Source: an uncultured Salinicoccus sp. (GTDB taxonomy: Bacteria > Bacillota > Bacilli > Staphylococcales > Salinicoccaceae). Taken from it: a DNA stretch of 64,000 nucleotides. Below the pieces are notes generated by a model that ran no database searches, was not told the DNA's origin, and was given only the letters and a program-made list of their open reading frames with translations. Each line of letters starts with the position of its first letter. Positions within the stretch are counted from its first letter, which is position 1. Both the position numbers and the translations under genes were made by a program. Positions 53,981-64,000 of the stretch are shown piece after piece. Location of the stretch: contig CANLWV010000002.1 in assembly GCA_947494965.1 (NCBI GenBank), positions 1 through 64,000 on the forward strand, given 5' to 3'.

Positions 53981-54913
53981 CTATACCTTCTGGGCCAATA
54001 TGCTGACCCATCCATTCTCTGCTAGCACTTCTTCTATTTCGAAGCCTGCCGCGCTCATATGGGAAGTGATTCCTTCTTGTGCTTCGGTTATGATGCCGGA
54101 AGCGATGAATTTCCCACCGTCATTCAGACGGCTATAGGCATCATCGATCATGTCATCGACGATATGCGCAAGAATGTTGGCGATGATGATATCGTACTGT
54201 TCCGTCTCATCTTTCAATAGATCACCAGTCTCCAGTACAATATCGTCGGCACAGCCGTTCAGCTCGAAATTTTCACGGGCCACTTTTATTGAAAGATCAT
54301 CAATATCTGTGGCTTTGAGGTCCCTTGCCCCCAAGAGATGCGCACCGATCGTCAAAATGCCGGAGCCTGTTCCGACATCGATGATCTTGTGTTCCGGTCT
54401 GACGATCCTCTCGACCAGTTGAAGGCACATGCTCGTTGTGGGGTGATCTCCTGTACCAAAAGCCATGCCAGGATCCAGCTTGATCAATTTATCGCCTTCC
54501 AGAAATTCATACTCATCAAGCTCCCATGAAGGAACTATGACGAAATGCTCTGAAACACGGAAACTATGGAAGTATTTTTTCCATTCATTTTCCCAATCGG
54601 CTTCATCTATCTGCTTTACCGCTACTTTTATATCCGCTTTGGCATCCAACGGCTCTTCATCGATAAAGGAACGGATCGCATCCATCTTATTATCGAGATC
54701 CACAGTCTCATCGAAATAGACGACAATCCGGATGTCACTCTCCGGGTAGTCTTTTGGGTCAAGGCGATATTTATCGTCGAAGTCATCTATTTTGCGTTTT
54801 AAAATATCGAGGGAGTGTTCAACCGACACTCCCTTGGATATTTTATTCAGAAAAATTGAGAATGACTCTTCATTGCTTTCTTTTGTATGGATTGACACTT
54901 CATTCCATTTCAT
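53981..54913 (-). CDS. prmA: Ribosomal protein L11 methyltransferase
   Basis: This 310-residue SAM methyltransferase trimethylates ribosomal protein uL11. The N-terminal substrate domain is followed by LDPGMAFGTGDHPTTSMCL, the SAM motif IIDVGTGSGILTIGA, and NILAHIV (the NPPF-like position). It begins two bases after dnaJ and is followed within four bases by rsmE, forming one transcript. Confidence 0.93.
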   Translation of the reverse strand: MKWNEVSIHTKESNEESFSIFLNKISKGVSVEHSLDILKRKIDDFDDKYRLDPKDYPESDIRIVVYFDETVDLDNKMDAIRSFIDEEPLDAKADIKVAVKQIDEADWENEWKKYFHSFRVSEHFVIVPSWELDEYEFLEGDKLIKLDPGMAFGTGDHPTTSMCLQLVERIVRPEHKIIDVGTGSGILTIGAHLLGARDLKATDIDDLSIKVARENFELNGCADDIVLETGDLLKDETEQYDIIIANILAHIVDDMIDDAYSRLNDGGKFIASGIITEAQEGITSHMSAAGFEIEEVLAENGWVSILAQKV

Positions 54914-54915
54914 GA

Positions 54916-56040
54916 TCAGTCACCCTTAAAAAATCGTCTTGTTTTATCAAAAATATTTTCGTTCTGCTCCTGGATGTCTTCACCGCCATGTTCAGCCAAT
55001 TGACGGAACAGATCAACTTCCTTCTCAGTAAGTTTGCTTGGTGTTACTACTTTTACTGTTACGAAGAGATCGCCATAACCATAGCCATGGACATTTTTGA
55101 CGCCCTTTTCTTTAAGACGGAAGCGTTTGCCCGTTTGCGTACCGGCCGGCACGGTCAAGACGACTTCAGAATTCAACGTCGGCACCGTGACCTCATCCCC
55201 AAGGGCGGCCTGGGCAAATGAAATCGGCAGTTCATAGTGGATGTCATCGCCATCTCTTGTGAATCTGGAGTCGGCCCTGACACGGAAGACGATATAGAGG
55301 TCGCCTGACGGGCCACCGTTTACTCCCGGTTCACCCTTACCTTGTAGTCTGACTTGTTGGCCATTGTCGACACCTTCAGGCACAGTGACTTCAATTTCGA
55401 CATCTTTGGTTACAGTGCCGGCGCCTTTACAGACGTTACATGGGTCTTCGATCTCTTCCCCTGTACCTTGACAAGTTGGACATGTGCGTTCAGTCTGTAT
55501 CCTGCCAAACGGTGTATTCTGTTCGACTGCAACACGGCCAGCTCCGGAACACATCTTACATGTCGTCTTGGAAGTACCCGGTTTTGCACCTGAGCCGTCA
55601 CAAGTCTCACACTGCACTTCTTTTTTGACTGTGATTGTTTTTGTGACCCCGAACACCGCTTCTTCAAAACTGATCGTCATGGTGTATTGGAGATCGTCAC
55701 CCTTCCTCGGAGCGTTCGGATCCATTCTACCGCCGCCTCCAAAGAATGAGCTGAATATATCTTCAAAACCTCCAAAGCCACCGGCGCCGCTGAATCCACC
55801 ACCGCCGCCGAACTGCTGATTCATGCCTTCATGGCCGAAGCGGTCGTATTGCGCCCTTTTGTTTTCGTCGCTCAATGTTTCATATGCTTCAGATATCTCC
55901 TTGAATTTAGCATCTGAGCCTTCTTCTTTATTTATATCAGGGTGATATTTCTTGGACAGTTTCCTGTATGCTTTCTTTATGTCATCTTTTGAAGCATCTT
56001 TACTGACACCAAGCACCTCGTAGTAATCCTTCTTTGCCAT
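54916..56040 (-). CDS. dnaJ: Chaperone DnaJ (Hsp40)
   Basis: This 374-residue co-chaperone stimulates DnaK ATPase. It has the J domain with HPD (KYHPDIN), a Gly/Phe-rich region (about residues 75-105), four zinc motifs ([32 protein letters not shown]) and the C-terminal substrate domain. It is separated from dnaK by a hairpin that could reduce read-through. Confidence 0.96.
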   Translation of the reverse strand: MAKKDYYEVLGVSKDASKDDIKKAYRKLSKKYHPDINKEEGSDAKFKEISEAYETLSDENKRAQYDRFGHEGMNQQFGGGGGFSGAGGFGGFEDIFSSFFGGGGRMDPNAPRKGDDLQYTMTISFEEAVFGVTKTITVKKEVQCETCDGSGAKPGTSKTTCKMCSGAGRVAVEQNTPFGRIQTERTCPTCQGTGEEIEDPCNVCKGAGTVTKDVEIEVTVPEGVDNGQQVRLQGKGEPGVNGGPSGDLYIVFRVRADSRFTRDGDDIHYELPISFAQAALGDEVTVPTLNSEVVLTVPAGTQTGKRFRLKEKGVKNVHGYGYGDLFVTVKVVTPSKLTEKEVDLFRQLAEHGGEDIQEQNENIFDKTRRFFKGD

Positions 56041-56076
56041 ACTATCGCCTCCAACCTGTATACTATATCATTTAAA

Positions 56077-56110
56077 AAAGTCAAAGCCAATGCGTTTGGC
56101 TTTGACTTTT
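56077..56110 (-). terminator. Partial terminator between dnaK and dnaJ
   Basis: AAAAGTCAAAGCCAA and TTGGCTTTGACTTTT are perfect inverted repeats. On the minus strand the stem is followed by TTTTTTAAATG, an intrinsic terminator inside the operon. It would make dnaK mRNA more abundant than dnaJ and downstream genes. Confidence 0.8.
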
Positions 56111-56134
56111 CCTCAATTGAAATTATGGTTCTGC

Positions 56135-58006
<1,872 letters not shown>

Positions 58007-58028
58007 TCATTCGTGTCGATAGAAAGCT

Positions 58029-58643
58029 TTATTCGCTTACTTTAACCATGCTCGGGCGGATGACCCGGTCCTTTAGGATATAGCCTTTTTGGAATTCCTC
58101 AAGGATGATGCCGGCTTCTTCATCAGAAGACTCGGTCATGACCGCCTGGTGGAAATTCGGGTCGAATTCTTCTCCGACGCTTTTCACTTCCGTCACTTCA
58201 TATTTCATCAATGTATTGACAAGGTCATTGTAGACCATTTCAACACCTTTGTGGAGTGATACGAAAGACTCGGAGTCCCCCTCGATTTTAAGGGCCCGCT
58301 CAAAATTATCAATGATCGGGAGAAGATCTTCCACAATCTTCTGGTGTTTGTATTTGTTGTTGTTTTCAATCTCCTGACGATTCCTGCGCTTGAAGTTATC
58401 AAACTCAGCATGCAGTTTCAGATTTCTGTTCTCTTCATCTTCCAACTTCTGCTTCAGCGCTTCGATTTCCTCGTCCTTTTGTGTGGCGTCTGATTGGGCT
58501 GACTCGTCATCTGATACCACGTCAGCACTGTCGCCCTCGATTCCAGTTTGTTCCTGGTCAGTCGACTCATGCTCGATGATTGTGTCCTCATCCTCGGCAT
58601 GATTCTTTTTTGCCACTGTTTCTTCGCTATTATTTTCTGTCAC
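58029..58643 (-). CDS. grpE: Nucleotide exchange factor GrpE
   Basis: This DnaK nucleotide exchange factor is about 204 residues. An acidic N-terminal tail is followed by a long helix (LKQKLEDEENRNLKLHAEFDN, given by pattern) and the C-terminal beta domain with FQKGYILKDRVIRPSMVKV. GTG 58643, eight bases after AAGGAG, is preferred over the GTG 58652 that overlaps the site. It begins five bases after the hrcA stop. Confidence 0.94.
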   Translation of the reverse strand: MTENNSEETVAKKNHAEDEDTIIEHESTDQEQTGIEGDSADVVSDDESAQSDATQKDEEIEALKQKLEDEENRNLKLHAEFDNFKRRNRQEIENNNKYKHQKIVEDLLPIIDNFERALKIEGDSESFVSLHKGVEMVYNDLVNTLMKYEVTEVKSVGEEFDPNFHQAVMTESSDEEAGIILEEFQKGYILKDRVIRPSMVKVSE

Positions 58644-58648
58644 TACAA

Positions 58649-59647
58649 TCACTCCTTCTTCATTTCCTGGTTCCGGATGGCGTACATCAATTGAATTACC
58701 TTTTTGTACCCCATCAATTCTGGACCGATGATCATCAAGTTGCCGTTCATGCCGTTTACATGAAAGTCCGTCGCAATGACTGAAATGGAATCATAGTCCC
58801 GATTCAATTCATCACTGAAATAGACATCAACGCCATCTATTTTAGTGAGATCGATCAATTCATTCAACTGATCTGATTCCATATCATCATAGAGCAGCTG
58901 CAAAGTGCTGATGTCGCTGCTGATCTGATGGATCAGATGATTGAATCCGGAATGTCCCACTATCTGTCCCGGCTCGCCGGCAGCTTCTGCAGCTGCCCGC
59001 GCAAGATTCGTCTTCAAGCCGTTGAGGGCGTGCCTGACTTTCATTGCATGGATGATCTCCGGCAATCTGCTGATCGGCTGATCGAATGTCAGCACATTCA
59101 GCTCGTTACCCAGCTTTTCCAACTCAGGTACCGTGATTGCATCTTCCATGTTGACTGGAATTTTTCGGATCGCACCTGATTGAAGCACGATGATCAATAA
59201 TAGTGTGTGTGTGGTAATGGGTGTAAGCAAAAGGCCTTTTACTTTTTCATCTTCTTCAGATAAGGAAACCTGTGTCAGGTATTGGGTGGTGCCGCTGATC
59301 ATATCTGCCAGGGAACGGCTCATCTGGTCGCGGTCCATCTCCCTTTCCATCTTCGGCAGGAAAGTGAAGTCGAGTGCATCACTGTCTGTGCTCAACTGCT
59401 GGTTGAGTCTATCGATATAGAATCTCAGCGCTTTCCTTGCCGGTATACGACCTGCCGAGGTATGTGGTTTAGTCAAGAAGCCATCTGCTTCAAGCTTGGC
59501 CATTTCATTCCTCACAGTTGCTGAAGAGATGTCGAGGTTATACTTGTCAATCAGATATTTGGAACTGATCGGCATCATGACTTTCAGAAAATCATCAACT
59601 ATCGAAAAAAGTATGAGCTCCTGTCTATAGGTTAAAATTGACCTCAC
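58649..59647 (-). CDS. hrcA: Heat-inducible repressor HrcA
   Basis: This winged-helix repressor is about 332 residues and binds CIRCE and is kept active by GroEL. The N-terminal region reads ILTYRQELILFSIVDDF and the recognition region SSATVRNEMAKLEADGFL. The C-terminal half has the GAF-like and insert domains. The frame stays open upstream through the CIRCE element itself, so the start lies downstream of it. GTG 59647 is used; ATT 59638, six bases from GAGGTG, would match the usual N-terminus (M)LTYRQ and is a serious alternative. Confidence 0.93.
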   Translation of the reverse strand: MRSILTYRQELILFSIVDDFLKVMMPISSKYLIDKYNLDISSATVRNEMAKLEADGFLTKPHTSAGRIPARKALRFYIDRLNQQLSTDSDALDFTFLPKMEREMDRDQMSRSLADMISGTTQYLTQVSLSEEDEKVKGLLLTPITTHTLLLIIVLQSGAIRKIPVNMEDAITVPELEKLGNELNVLTFDQPISRLPEIIHAMKVRHALNGLKTNLARAAAEAAGEPGQIVGHSGFNHLIHQISSDISTLQLLYDDMESDQLNELIDLTKIDGVDVYFSDELNRDYDSISVIATDFHVNGMNGNLMIIGPELMGYKKVIQLMYAIRNQEMKKE

Positions 59648-59652
59648 CTCAT

Positions 59653-59679
59653 TAGCACTCCATATCCTCAAGTGCCAAT
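59653..59679. promoter_or_regulatory. CIRCE operator
   Basis: On the minus strand TTGGCACTT, nine bases, GAGTGCTAA. This matches the CIRCE consensus TTAGCACTC-N9-GAGTGCTAA, with two mismatches in the left arm. It lies directly upstream of hrcA and downstream of its promoter. Confidence 0.9.
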
Positions 59680-59683
59680 ATTA

Positions 59684-59711
59684 ATTTATCAAAATGGTCA
59701 AAGAATGTCAA
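59684..59711 (-). promoter_or_regulatory. hrcA operon promoter
   Basis: On the minus strand TTGACA (59706-59711) and TAAATT (59684-59689) are 16 bp apart, with CIRCE immediately downstream, so HrcA would block transcription initiation. Confidence 0.7.
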
Positions 59712-59740
59712 TCCATAAGTTTGAATAAATTCAAAAACAC

Positions 59741-60856
59741 TCAATCAAGGAGAAAATCCATAAAAACGGTGTTGCCCACAAGCCGCCCTTTCTGCGTAAG
59801 TGAAATGTAGCCGTCCTTTTGCTCCAGATGCCCGGCAGCAATCTGGCGCGCCAGCACTTCGCCATACACATCTTCAATCGGACCGTATTTTTGACCGAAA
59901 CGTGTCATGTCGACGCCTTTATTCATCCTCAGGCCAAGGAACATCTCCTCTTCCATCTGAGCTTTCTTTTCAAGGACGATTTTCTCTTTGACGACATTGC
60001 CTGATTCCTTCATCGCCTCTATATAATGGTTCACCGGTTTGATGTTATAGTATCTTGTTCCGTCTATATAGCCGTGGCTCCCTGCCCCGGCGCCATAATA
60101 AGGTTCATTCTTCCAGTAGGTTTTATTGTGTTCAGATTCGTACTGCGGCATGGAGAAGTTTGAGATTTCGTATTGGGGATAACCCAATGCATCTAATCCA
60201 TCGATGACATATAAATATTTACGCGCTTCCACATCATCGTCATCCACAGTCATCTTGCCTTTCTTTATTTGATTATAGAAGACCGTATGGGGTTCTATGA
60301 TCAGCGAATACCATGAGACATGTTTTGGTTTAAGGGAGGCGATGTGGTTCAGACTGTCATCCAGGTCGTCCATCGTTTCACCCGGGAGGTTATACATCAG
60401 ATCCAATGAGTAGTTGTCTAGTCCTATCTTCTCCATGTGATCTATGGCATTGAAGATGTCCCGGTAACCGTGTGAACGCCCCAGAACTTTAAGCAGATCT
60501 TCATTGAATGTCTGCACACCGAGGCTCACGCGGTTGACGCCGTGGGTGGCGAGGACATCCAGTTTACCCGGCGTCAATTCATCCGGATTGGCTTCGAACG
60601 TAAATTCTTCCGTTATGCTGAATCGGTTATTGATGACCGTCAGCAGGCGGTCGAGCTGTGCTTCGGTCAAGGCGGTCGGTGTACCGCCGCCGACGAATAC
60701 AGTTCTGAGGCTTGTCTGCTCAATTCCTTCAAGTTCTGCAATCAGCGCATCCAAATATTGATCGACAGGCTGATTTTTAATGAGCACTTTATTGAAATCG
60801 CAATATGTGCAGATCCGGTTGCAGAACGGTATGTGGATATATAGACTCTCTGTCAT
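59741..60856 (-). CDS. hemW: Radical SAM haem chaperone HemW
   Basis: This 371-residue radical-SAM protein has the cluster motif CNRICTYCDF near the N-terminus, the GGGTPTAL motif and the LGVQTFNEDLL segment. The fourth cysteine of coproporphyrinogen oxidase HemN is absent, fitting HemW, which binds and delivers haem. The position between lepA and hrcA is the classical one. CCGTTCTGCAACCGG-like sequence starts the active region. Confidence 0.9.
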   Translation of the reverse strand: MTESLYIHIPFCNRICTYCDFNKVLIKNQPVDQYLDALIAELEGIEQTSLRTVFVGGGTPTALTEAQLDRLLTVINNRFSITEEFTFEANPDELTPGKLDVLATHGVNRVSLGVQTFNEDLLKVLGRSHGYRDIFNAIDHMEKIGLDNYSLDLMYNLPGETMDDLDDSLNHIASLKPKHVSWYSLIIEPHTVFYNQIKKGKMTVDDDDVEARKYLYVIDGLDALGYPQYEISNFSMPQYESEHNKTYWKNEPYYGAGAGSHGYIDGTRYYNIKPVNHYIEAMKESGNVVKEKIVLEKKAQMEEEMFLGLRMNKGVDMTRFGQKYGPIEDVYGEVLARQIAAGHLEQKDGYISLTQKGRLVGNTVFMDFLLD

Positions 60857-60878
60857 GATTTACTCTCCAATCAAAACT

Positions 60879-60903
60879 AAAAGCCACTGGTGTAGTGGCT
60901 TTT
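60879..60903 (-). terminator. Terminator of lepA
   Basis: AAAAGCCAC and GTGGCTTTT form a nine-pair stem overlapping the lepA stop codon. TTTTAGTTTTG follows on the minus strand. It would separate lepA from hemW. Confidence 0.8.
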
Positions 60904-62725
60904 AATCTTCATCCATTTTAAGTACGGCCAGGAATGCTTCCTGCGGTATTTCGACACTTCCGACCGACTTCATCTTTTTCTTACCTTCCTTCTGCTTCTC
61001 GAGCAGTTTACGCTTCCGGCTGATATCCCCACCGTAACACTTGGAAAGGACATTCTTACCCATTGACTTGATGTTCGTCCGGGCAATGATCTTTTGACCG
61101 AGGGAAGCCTGGACAGGCACCTCGAACTGTTGGCGGGGTATGAGTGTCTTGAGTTTCTCGACGATGGTTTTGCCGCGTTCATAGGCGAAGTCCCGGTGTA
61201 CGATGACACTCAGTGCATCGACTTTTTCGTTATTGAGCAGAATGTCCATCTTGACAAGCTTACTTTCCTTATAGCCGATCAGTTCATAATCAAATGAAGC
61301 ATAGCCTTTAGTCTGCGACTTCAGCTGATCGAAGAAGTCGAACACTACTTCTGAAAGCGGGATTTCATAGATGATGTTTACCCTGATGTCGTCAAGGTAA
61401 TCCATGGTGATGAAATTACCCCGTTTCTTCTGGCACAGTTCCATCACTGCCCCTACATAATCGTTCGGCACCATGACGGTCGATTTGACGTATGGCTCTT
61501 CGATATGTGAAATTTTTTGCGGATCCGGCATCTCTGCAGGGTTGTCGACGGCTATCTTCGTATCGTCAGTCATATAGACATCGTAGATTACGGACGGCGC
61601 GGTCGCAATCAATTCGATGCCGAATTCGCGTTCAATCCGCTCCTGCACGATTTCCATGTGGAGCAGTCCGAGGAATCCTGTCCTATAGCCGAAGCCGAGT
61701 GCTTGTGATGTCTCCGGCTCATAGACCAGCGAAGAGTCGTTCAGTTCGAGTTTCTCCAGTGCTTCCCTGAGGTCAGTGTACTTGTTTGCATCTATCGGGT
61801 AGATACCGCAGTAGACCATAGGGTTCATCTTTTTATACCCTTGAAGAGGGGCTTCTGCAGGGTTTTCAGCAGATGTAATCGTGTCCCCGACACGGGAGTC
61901 GCTGACATTTTTGACTGAGGCCATCAAGTAGCCCACATCACCGACCGTCAATTCCTGCACAGGCAATGGCTTAGGCGTATTGATGCCTATCTCGGCCACT
62001 TCAAACTCTTTGCCGGTAGCCATCATGCGTATCTTGTCACCAGGCTTGATCGTGCCGTCGACGATTCTGATCGAGGAGATTACGCCGCGGTACGGGTCGT
62101 ATACCGAGTCGAAGATGAGTGCCTTCAATGGTGCAGAAGGATCGCCGCTTGGCGGTGGCACCGTTTCTACCACCCGCTCTAAAATTTCTTCTATGCCGAT
62201 ATTCGCCTTGGCGGAAGCATGTATGGCTTCGTCCTTGTCCAACCCGATGACGTCTTCCACTTCCTGGGCGATGCGGTCGGGTTCCGCTGCAGGCAAATCG
62301 ATCTTGTTGATGACCGGAATCATTTCCAGATCATTATCCAATGCCAAATAGACGTTGGCCAGAGTCTGCGCTTCAATGCCCTGCGCGGCATCCACAACAA
62401 GGATGGCGCCTTCACATGCGGCTAATGAACGGGAGACTTCGTATGTAAAATCGACGTGTCCCGGCGTATCGATAAGGTGGAAGATATAGTCTTCCCCGTC
62501 TTTTGCGGTATATTTAAGTTGCACTGCATTCAATTTGATTGTTATGCCCCGCTCGCGCTCCAGATCCATGGAATCCAGTAGCTGCGTCTTCATCTCCCTT
62601 GATGTGACCGACTTGGTGTTTTCAAGGATGCGGTCAGCAAGCGTGCTCTTGCCGTGATCAATATGGGCGATTATGGAGAAGTTCCGTATATTTTCCTGTC
62701 GTTCCAGACGCTCTTGATCATTCAT
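60902..62725 (-). CDS. lepA: Elongation factor 4 (LepA)
   Basis: This translational GTPase is about 607 residues and back-translocates or remodels ribosomes under stress. Visible motifs are [10 protein letters not shown] (G1), ERERGITI (G2), [11 protein letters not shown] (G3) and NKIDLP (G4), followed by the LepA C-terminal domain ([20 protein letters not shown]). ATG 62725 with GTTGGAAG upstream is the normal start; the longer extension to 62788 runs into the rpsT promoter side. Confidence 0.95.
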   Translation of the reverse strand: MNDQERLERQENIRNFSIIAHIDHGKSTLADRILENTKSVTSREMKTQLLDSMDLERERGITIKLNAVQLKYTAKDGEDYIFHLIDTPGHVDFTYEVSRSLAACEGAILVVDAAQGIEAQTLANVYLALDNDLEMIPVINKIDLPAAEPDRIAQEVEDVIGLDKDEAIHASAKANIGIEEILERVVETVPPPSGDPSAPLKALIFDSVYDPYRGVISSIRIVDGTIKPGDKIRMMATGKEFEVAEIGINTPKPLPVQELTVGDVGYLMASVKNVSDSRVGDTITSAENPAEAPLQGYKKMNPMVYCGIYPIDANKYTDLREALEKLELNDSSLVYEPETSQALGFGYRTGFLGLLHMEIVQERIEREFGIELIATAPSVIYDVYMTDDTKIAVDNPAEMPDPQKISHIEEPYVKSTVMVPNDYVGAVMELCQKKRGNFITMDYLDDIRVNIIYEIPLSEVVFDFFDQLKSQTKGYASFDYELIGYKESKLVKMDILLNNEKVDALSVIVHRDFAYERGKTIVEKLKTLIPRQQFEVPVQASLGQKIIARTNIKSMGKNVLSKCYGGDISRKRKLLEKQKEGKKKMKSVGSVEIPQEAFLAVLKMDED

Positions 62726-62806
62726 ATATCTTCCAACTTTCTCTAATAGCAATGGTTGTATTATAGCAACAATAACAATTTCATTCAAATCCTTTTCTGT
62801 TTATAT

Positions 62807-62835
62807 TGCATAAGGGTGCGATGTTTGATAAAATA
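62807..62835 (+). promoter_or_regulatory. rpsT promoter
   Basis: TTGCAT (62807-62812) and TAAAAT (62830-62835) are 17 bp apart, 49 bp upstream of the rpsT start. Confidence 0.7.
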
Positions 62836-62884
62836 CTTCTTGTTGCAATCAATGTTGTACAACTACAAGGTGGAGGTGAATGCA

Positions 62885-63130
62885 ATGGCTAATATTAAAT
62901 CAGCAATCAAAAGAGTAAAGACGACTGATAAAGCTCAACGTCAAAACATTGCTCAGAAAAATGAAATGCGTACTGCTGTCAAGCGTGCCATGACTGCAAA
63001 AGAAAATAATGCGGAAAATACGGAAACACTCGTTTCCAATGCTGTTAAATACGTAGATAAAGCTTCTAAGAAGAACTTGATCCATGATAATAAAGCATCC
63101 CGCTTGAAATCAAAATTGATGACAAAATAA
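62885..63130 (+). CDS. rpsT: Ribosomal protein bS20
   Basis: This 81-residue basic helical protein (MANIKSAIKRVKTTDKAQRQ at the start, HDNKASRLKSKLMTK at the end) binds 16S rRNA early in small-subunit assembly. ATG 62885 follows GGTGGAGGTG. It is the only plus-strand gene in this end block, as in most Bacillota, lying divergently between lepA and holA. Confidence 0.95.
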   Translation: MANIKSAIKRVKTTDKAQRQNIAQKNEMRTAVKRAMTAKENNAENTETLVSNAVKYVDKASKKNLIHDNKASRLKSKLMTK

Positions 63131-63153
63131 CCCCCCTCCTCTGTGAAGGGGTT
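63129..63153 (+). terminator. Hairpin after rpsT
   Basis: AACCCC and GGGGTT flank a 13-base loop immediately after the rpsT stop, followed by TATT. A weaker terminator that precedes the stronger one at 63164. Confidence 0.6.
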
Positions 63154-63163
63154 TATTCATGAA

Positions 63164-63190
63164 AAAAGGCCTCCACTTGGAGGCCTTTTT
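63164..63190. terminator. Bidirectional terminator between rpsT and holA
   Basis: AAAAAGGCCTCC and GGAGGCCTTTTT form a strong stem with a three-base loop and T-runs on both strands; the right arm touches the holA stop codon. Confidence 0.85.
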
Positions 63191-64000
63191 ATATTTCCAG
63201 AATAAAAAGCTCAAACAGGCTCTGCCGGTTCAGATAGCTGGATTTGAACTTATAGTCGATATCACGGCATTTGACCATCTTCCGCTCCAACTCATCCTGA
63301 CGGTATTTTCCTATCTCCCGTGCAGCCAATTTCACCCTGTAGGGATGCACCTTCAGTGCTTTTGCGATATGCTCTCCCTGATAGCCCTGCTGCATCATCA
63401 GCTTAACTTGATACAACAGCCTCAGCTGATTGATGATCAGATGCAGCAGCTGCATCGGCTCTTCATTCTGAAGCATCAGCGCACGGAGCAGTTTGACTGC
63501 AGCTGCCTTCTGACCTGATAGTATGAGGTCGGTCAGCCTGAAGATATTCTCTTCAAGACTTACGCTGACTATTTCATCCACAGCCTCTTCAGTGATCTTC
63601 CCATCAGTATAGAGGAGGAGTTTATCCAACTCGTTCCTGACTTGGTCATATTTGATGCCGACACGTGCAATGAACAGGTTCAAAGCTTTAGGGTCCACCT
63701 CGACACCAGCTTCTTTAGCTGTCGTATTGATGAAACTCCTGACTTCATTCTCCGTCATCTCGGCCATTTCAGTGACGGCTCCTTTTTTCTTAAGCAGTTT
63801 AGTGATTTTTTTACGGTTATCAAGCTGCTCATTATAGACTTTGAATATGATGAGTGCATCATCGTTCTTATTGTTGATGTATTCCACCAGCAGATCAATA
63901 TCATGATCTACTTCAGCGCGTACTTTAGCCCCTGTAAAAGAATAGGCATCATCAACCAGGATGGCCTTCCTGTCCGATAGGAAAGGCAAAGTTTGTGCTT
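63189..64000 (-). CDS. holA: DNA polymerase III delta subunit, N-terminus outside window
   Basis: This is the C-terminal ~270 residues of the clamp-loader delta subunit, which opens the beta clamp. Visible pieces are LPFLSDRKAILVDDAY, FINTTAKEAGVEVD, GIKYDQVRNELDKLLLYTDG and the C-terminal collar helices (LHLIINQLRLLYQVKLMMQQG). The frame remains open to the last base, and family members have about 330 residues. The true start therefore lies beyond the right edge; the TTG at 63989 is an internal Leu codon. Confidence 0.92.
   Translation of the reverse strand, partial: AQTLPFLSDRKAILVDDAYSFTGAKVRAEVDHDIDLLVEYINNKNDDALIIFKVYNEQLDNRKKITKLLKKKGAVTEMAEMTENEVRSFINTTAKEAGVEVDPKALNLFIARVGIKYDQVRNELDKLLLYTDGKITEEAVDEIVSVSLEENIFRLTDLILSGQKAAAVKLLRALMLQNEEPMQLLHLIINQLRLLYQVKLMMQQGYQGEHIAKALKVHPYRVKLAAREIGKYRQDELERKMVKCRDIDYKFKSSYLNRQSLFELFILEI

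Noticed and set aside
62756-62884. Longer N-terminus of bS20 starting at 62756
   Set aside because: The strong site GGTGGAGGTG lies just before ATG 62885, and the extension overlaps the promoter.

Overview
The window is a 64 kb chromosomal segment of a low-to-mid GC Gram-positive bacterium (Bacillota). The conserved block at the right end (holA, rpsT, lepA, hemW, hrcA-grpE-dnaK-dnaJ-prmA-rsmE-mtaB, rpsU, an nfeD/floA pair) and a malate-quinone-oxidoreductase-like enzyme beside a lactate permease both resemble Staphylococcaceae. The moderate GC, the many short metabolic cassettes and the CPA1 antiporter suggest a salt-tolerant relative such as Salinicoccus or Jeotgalicoccus. The genus is inference. 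I see no rRNA, tRNA, CRISPR array or intact insertion sequence.

Left end (1-3960): a conspicuously AT-rich island with a compact class III lanthipeptide locus. It has a good promoter, a 34-residue precursor peptide, a LanKC-type synthetase with lyase and kinase domains and an unusually short cyclase, and an MFS exporter. This is the most novel content of the window.

Accessory metabolism (4-35 kb): two metal-dependent amidohydrolases, an NTF2-like protein, a cassette of small membrane proteins ending in a DUF1648 protein, a tandem pair of paralogous membrane proteins of unknown function, a membrane-anchored MutS-like ATPase, an erythromycin-esterase-like lipoprotein, and a siderophore-binding lipoprotein gene broken by two homopolymer frameshifts. 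These are followed by DMT exporters, hydrolases, a ZIP metal transporter, a lactate module (Lqo/Mqo, LctP, GntR regulator), secreted proteins of unknown function, a VTT membrane protein preceded by a coupled small ORF, glycerol dehydrogenase, a GlcG-like protein and a YhfC-family membrane protein.

Middle (35-48 kb): ASCH protein, CPA1 antiporter, CHY zinc-finger protein, three SDR/aldehyde dehydrogenase-type genes around a MarR regulator and a divergent thiamine-diphosphate 2-keto acid decarboxylase, then a complete fruRKA operon for fructose uptake.

Right end (48-64 kb): housekeeping genes, almost all on the minus strand. These are a flotillin/NfeD membrane cluster, rpsU with its own strong promoter, deoC, the CIRCE-controlled hrcA heat-shock operon continuing into ribosome and tRNA modification genes, hemW, lepA, divergent rpsT, and holA running off the end.

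Many convergent genes are separated by symmetrical hairpin terminators. Several real starts are internal to the longest open frames, as judged by Shine-Dalgarno sites. One gene appears to start at ATA.
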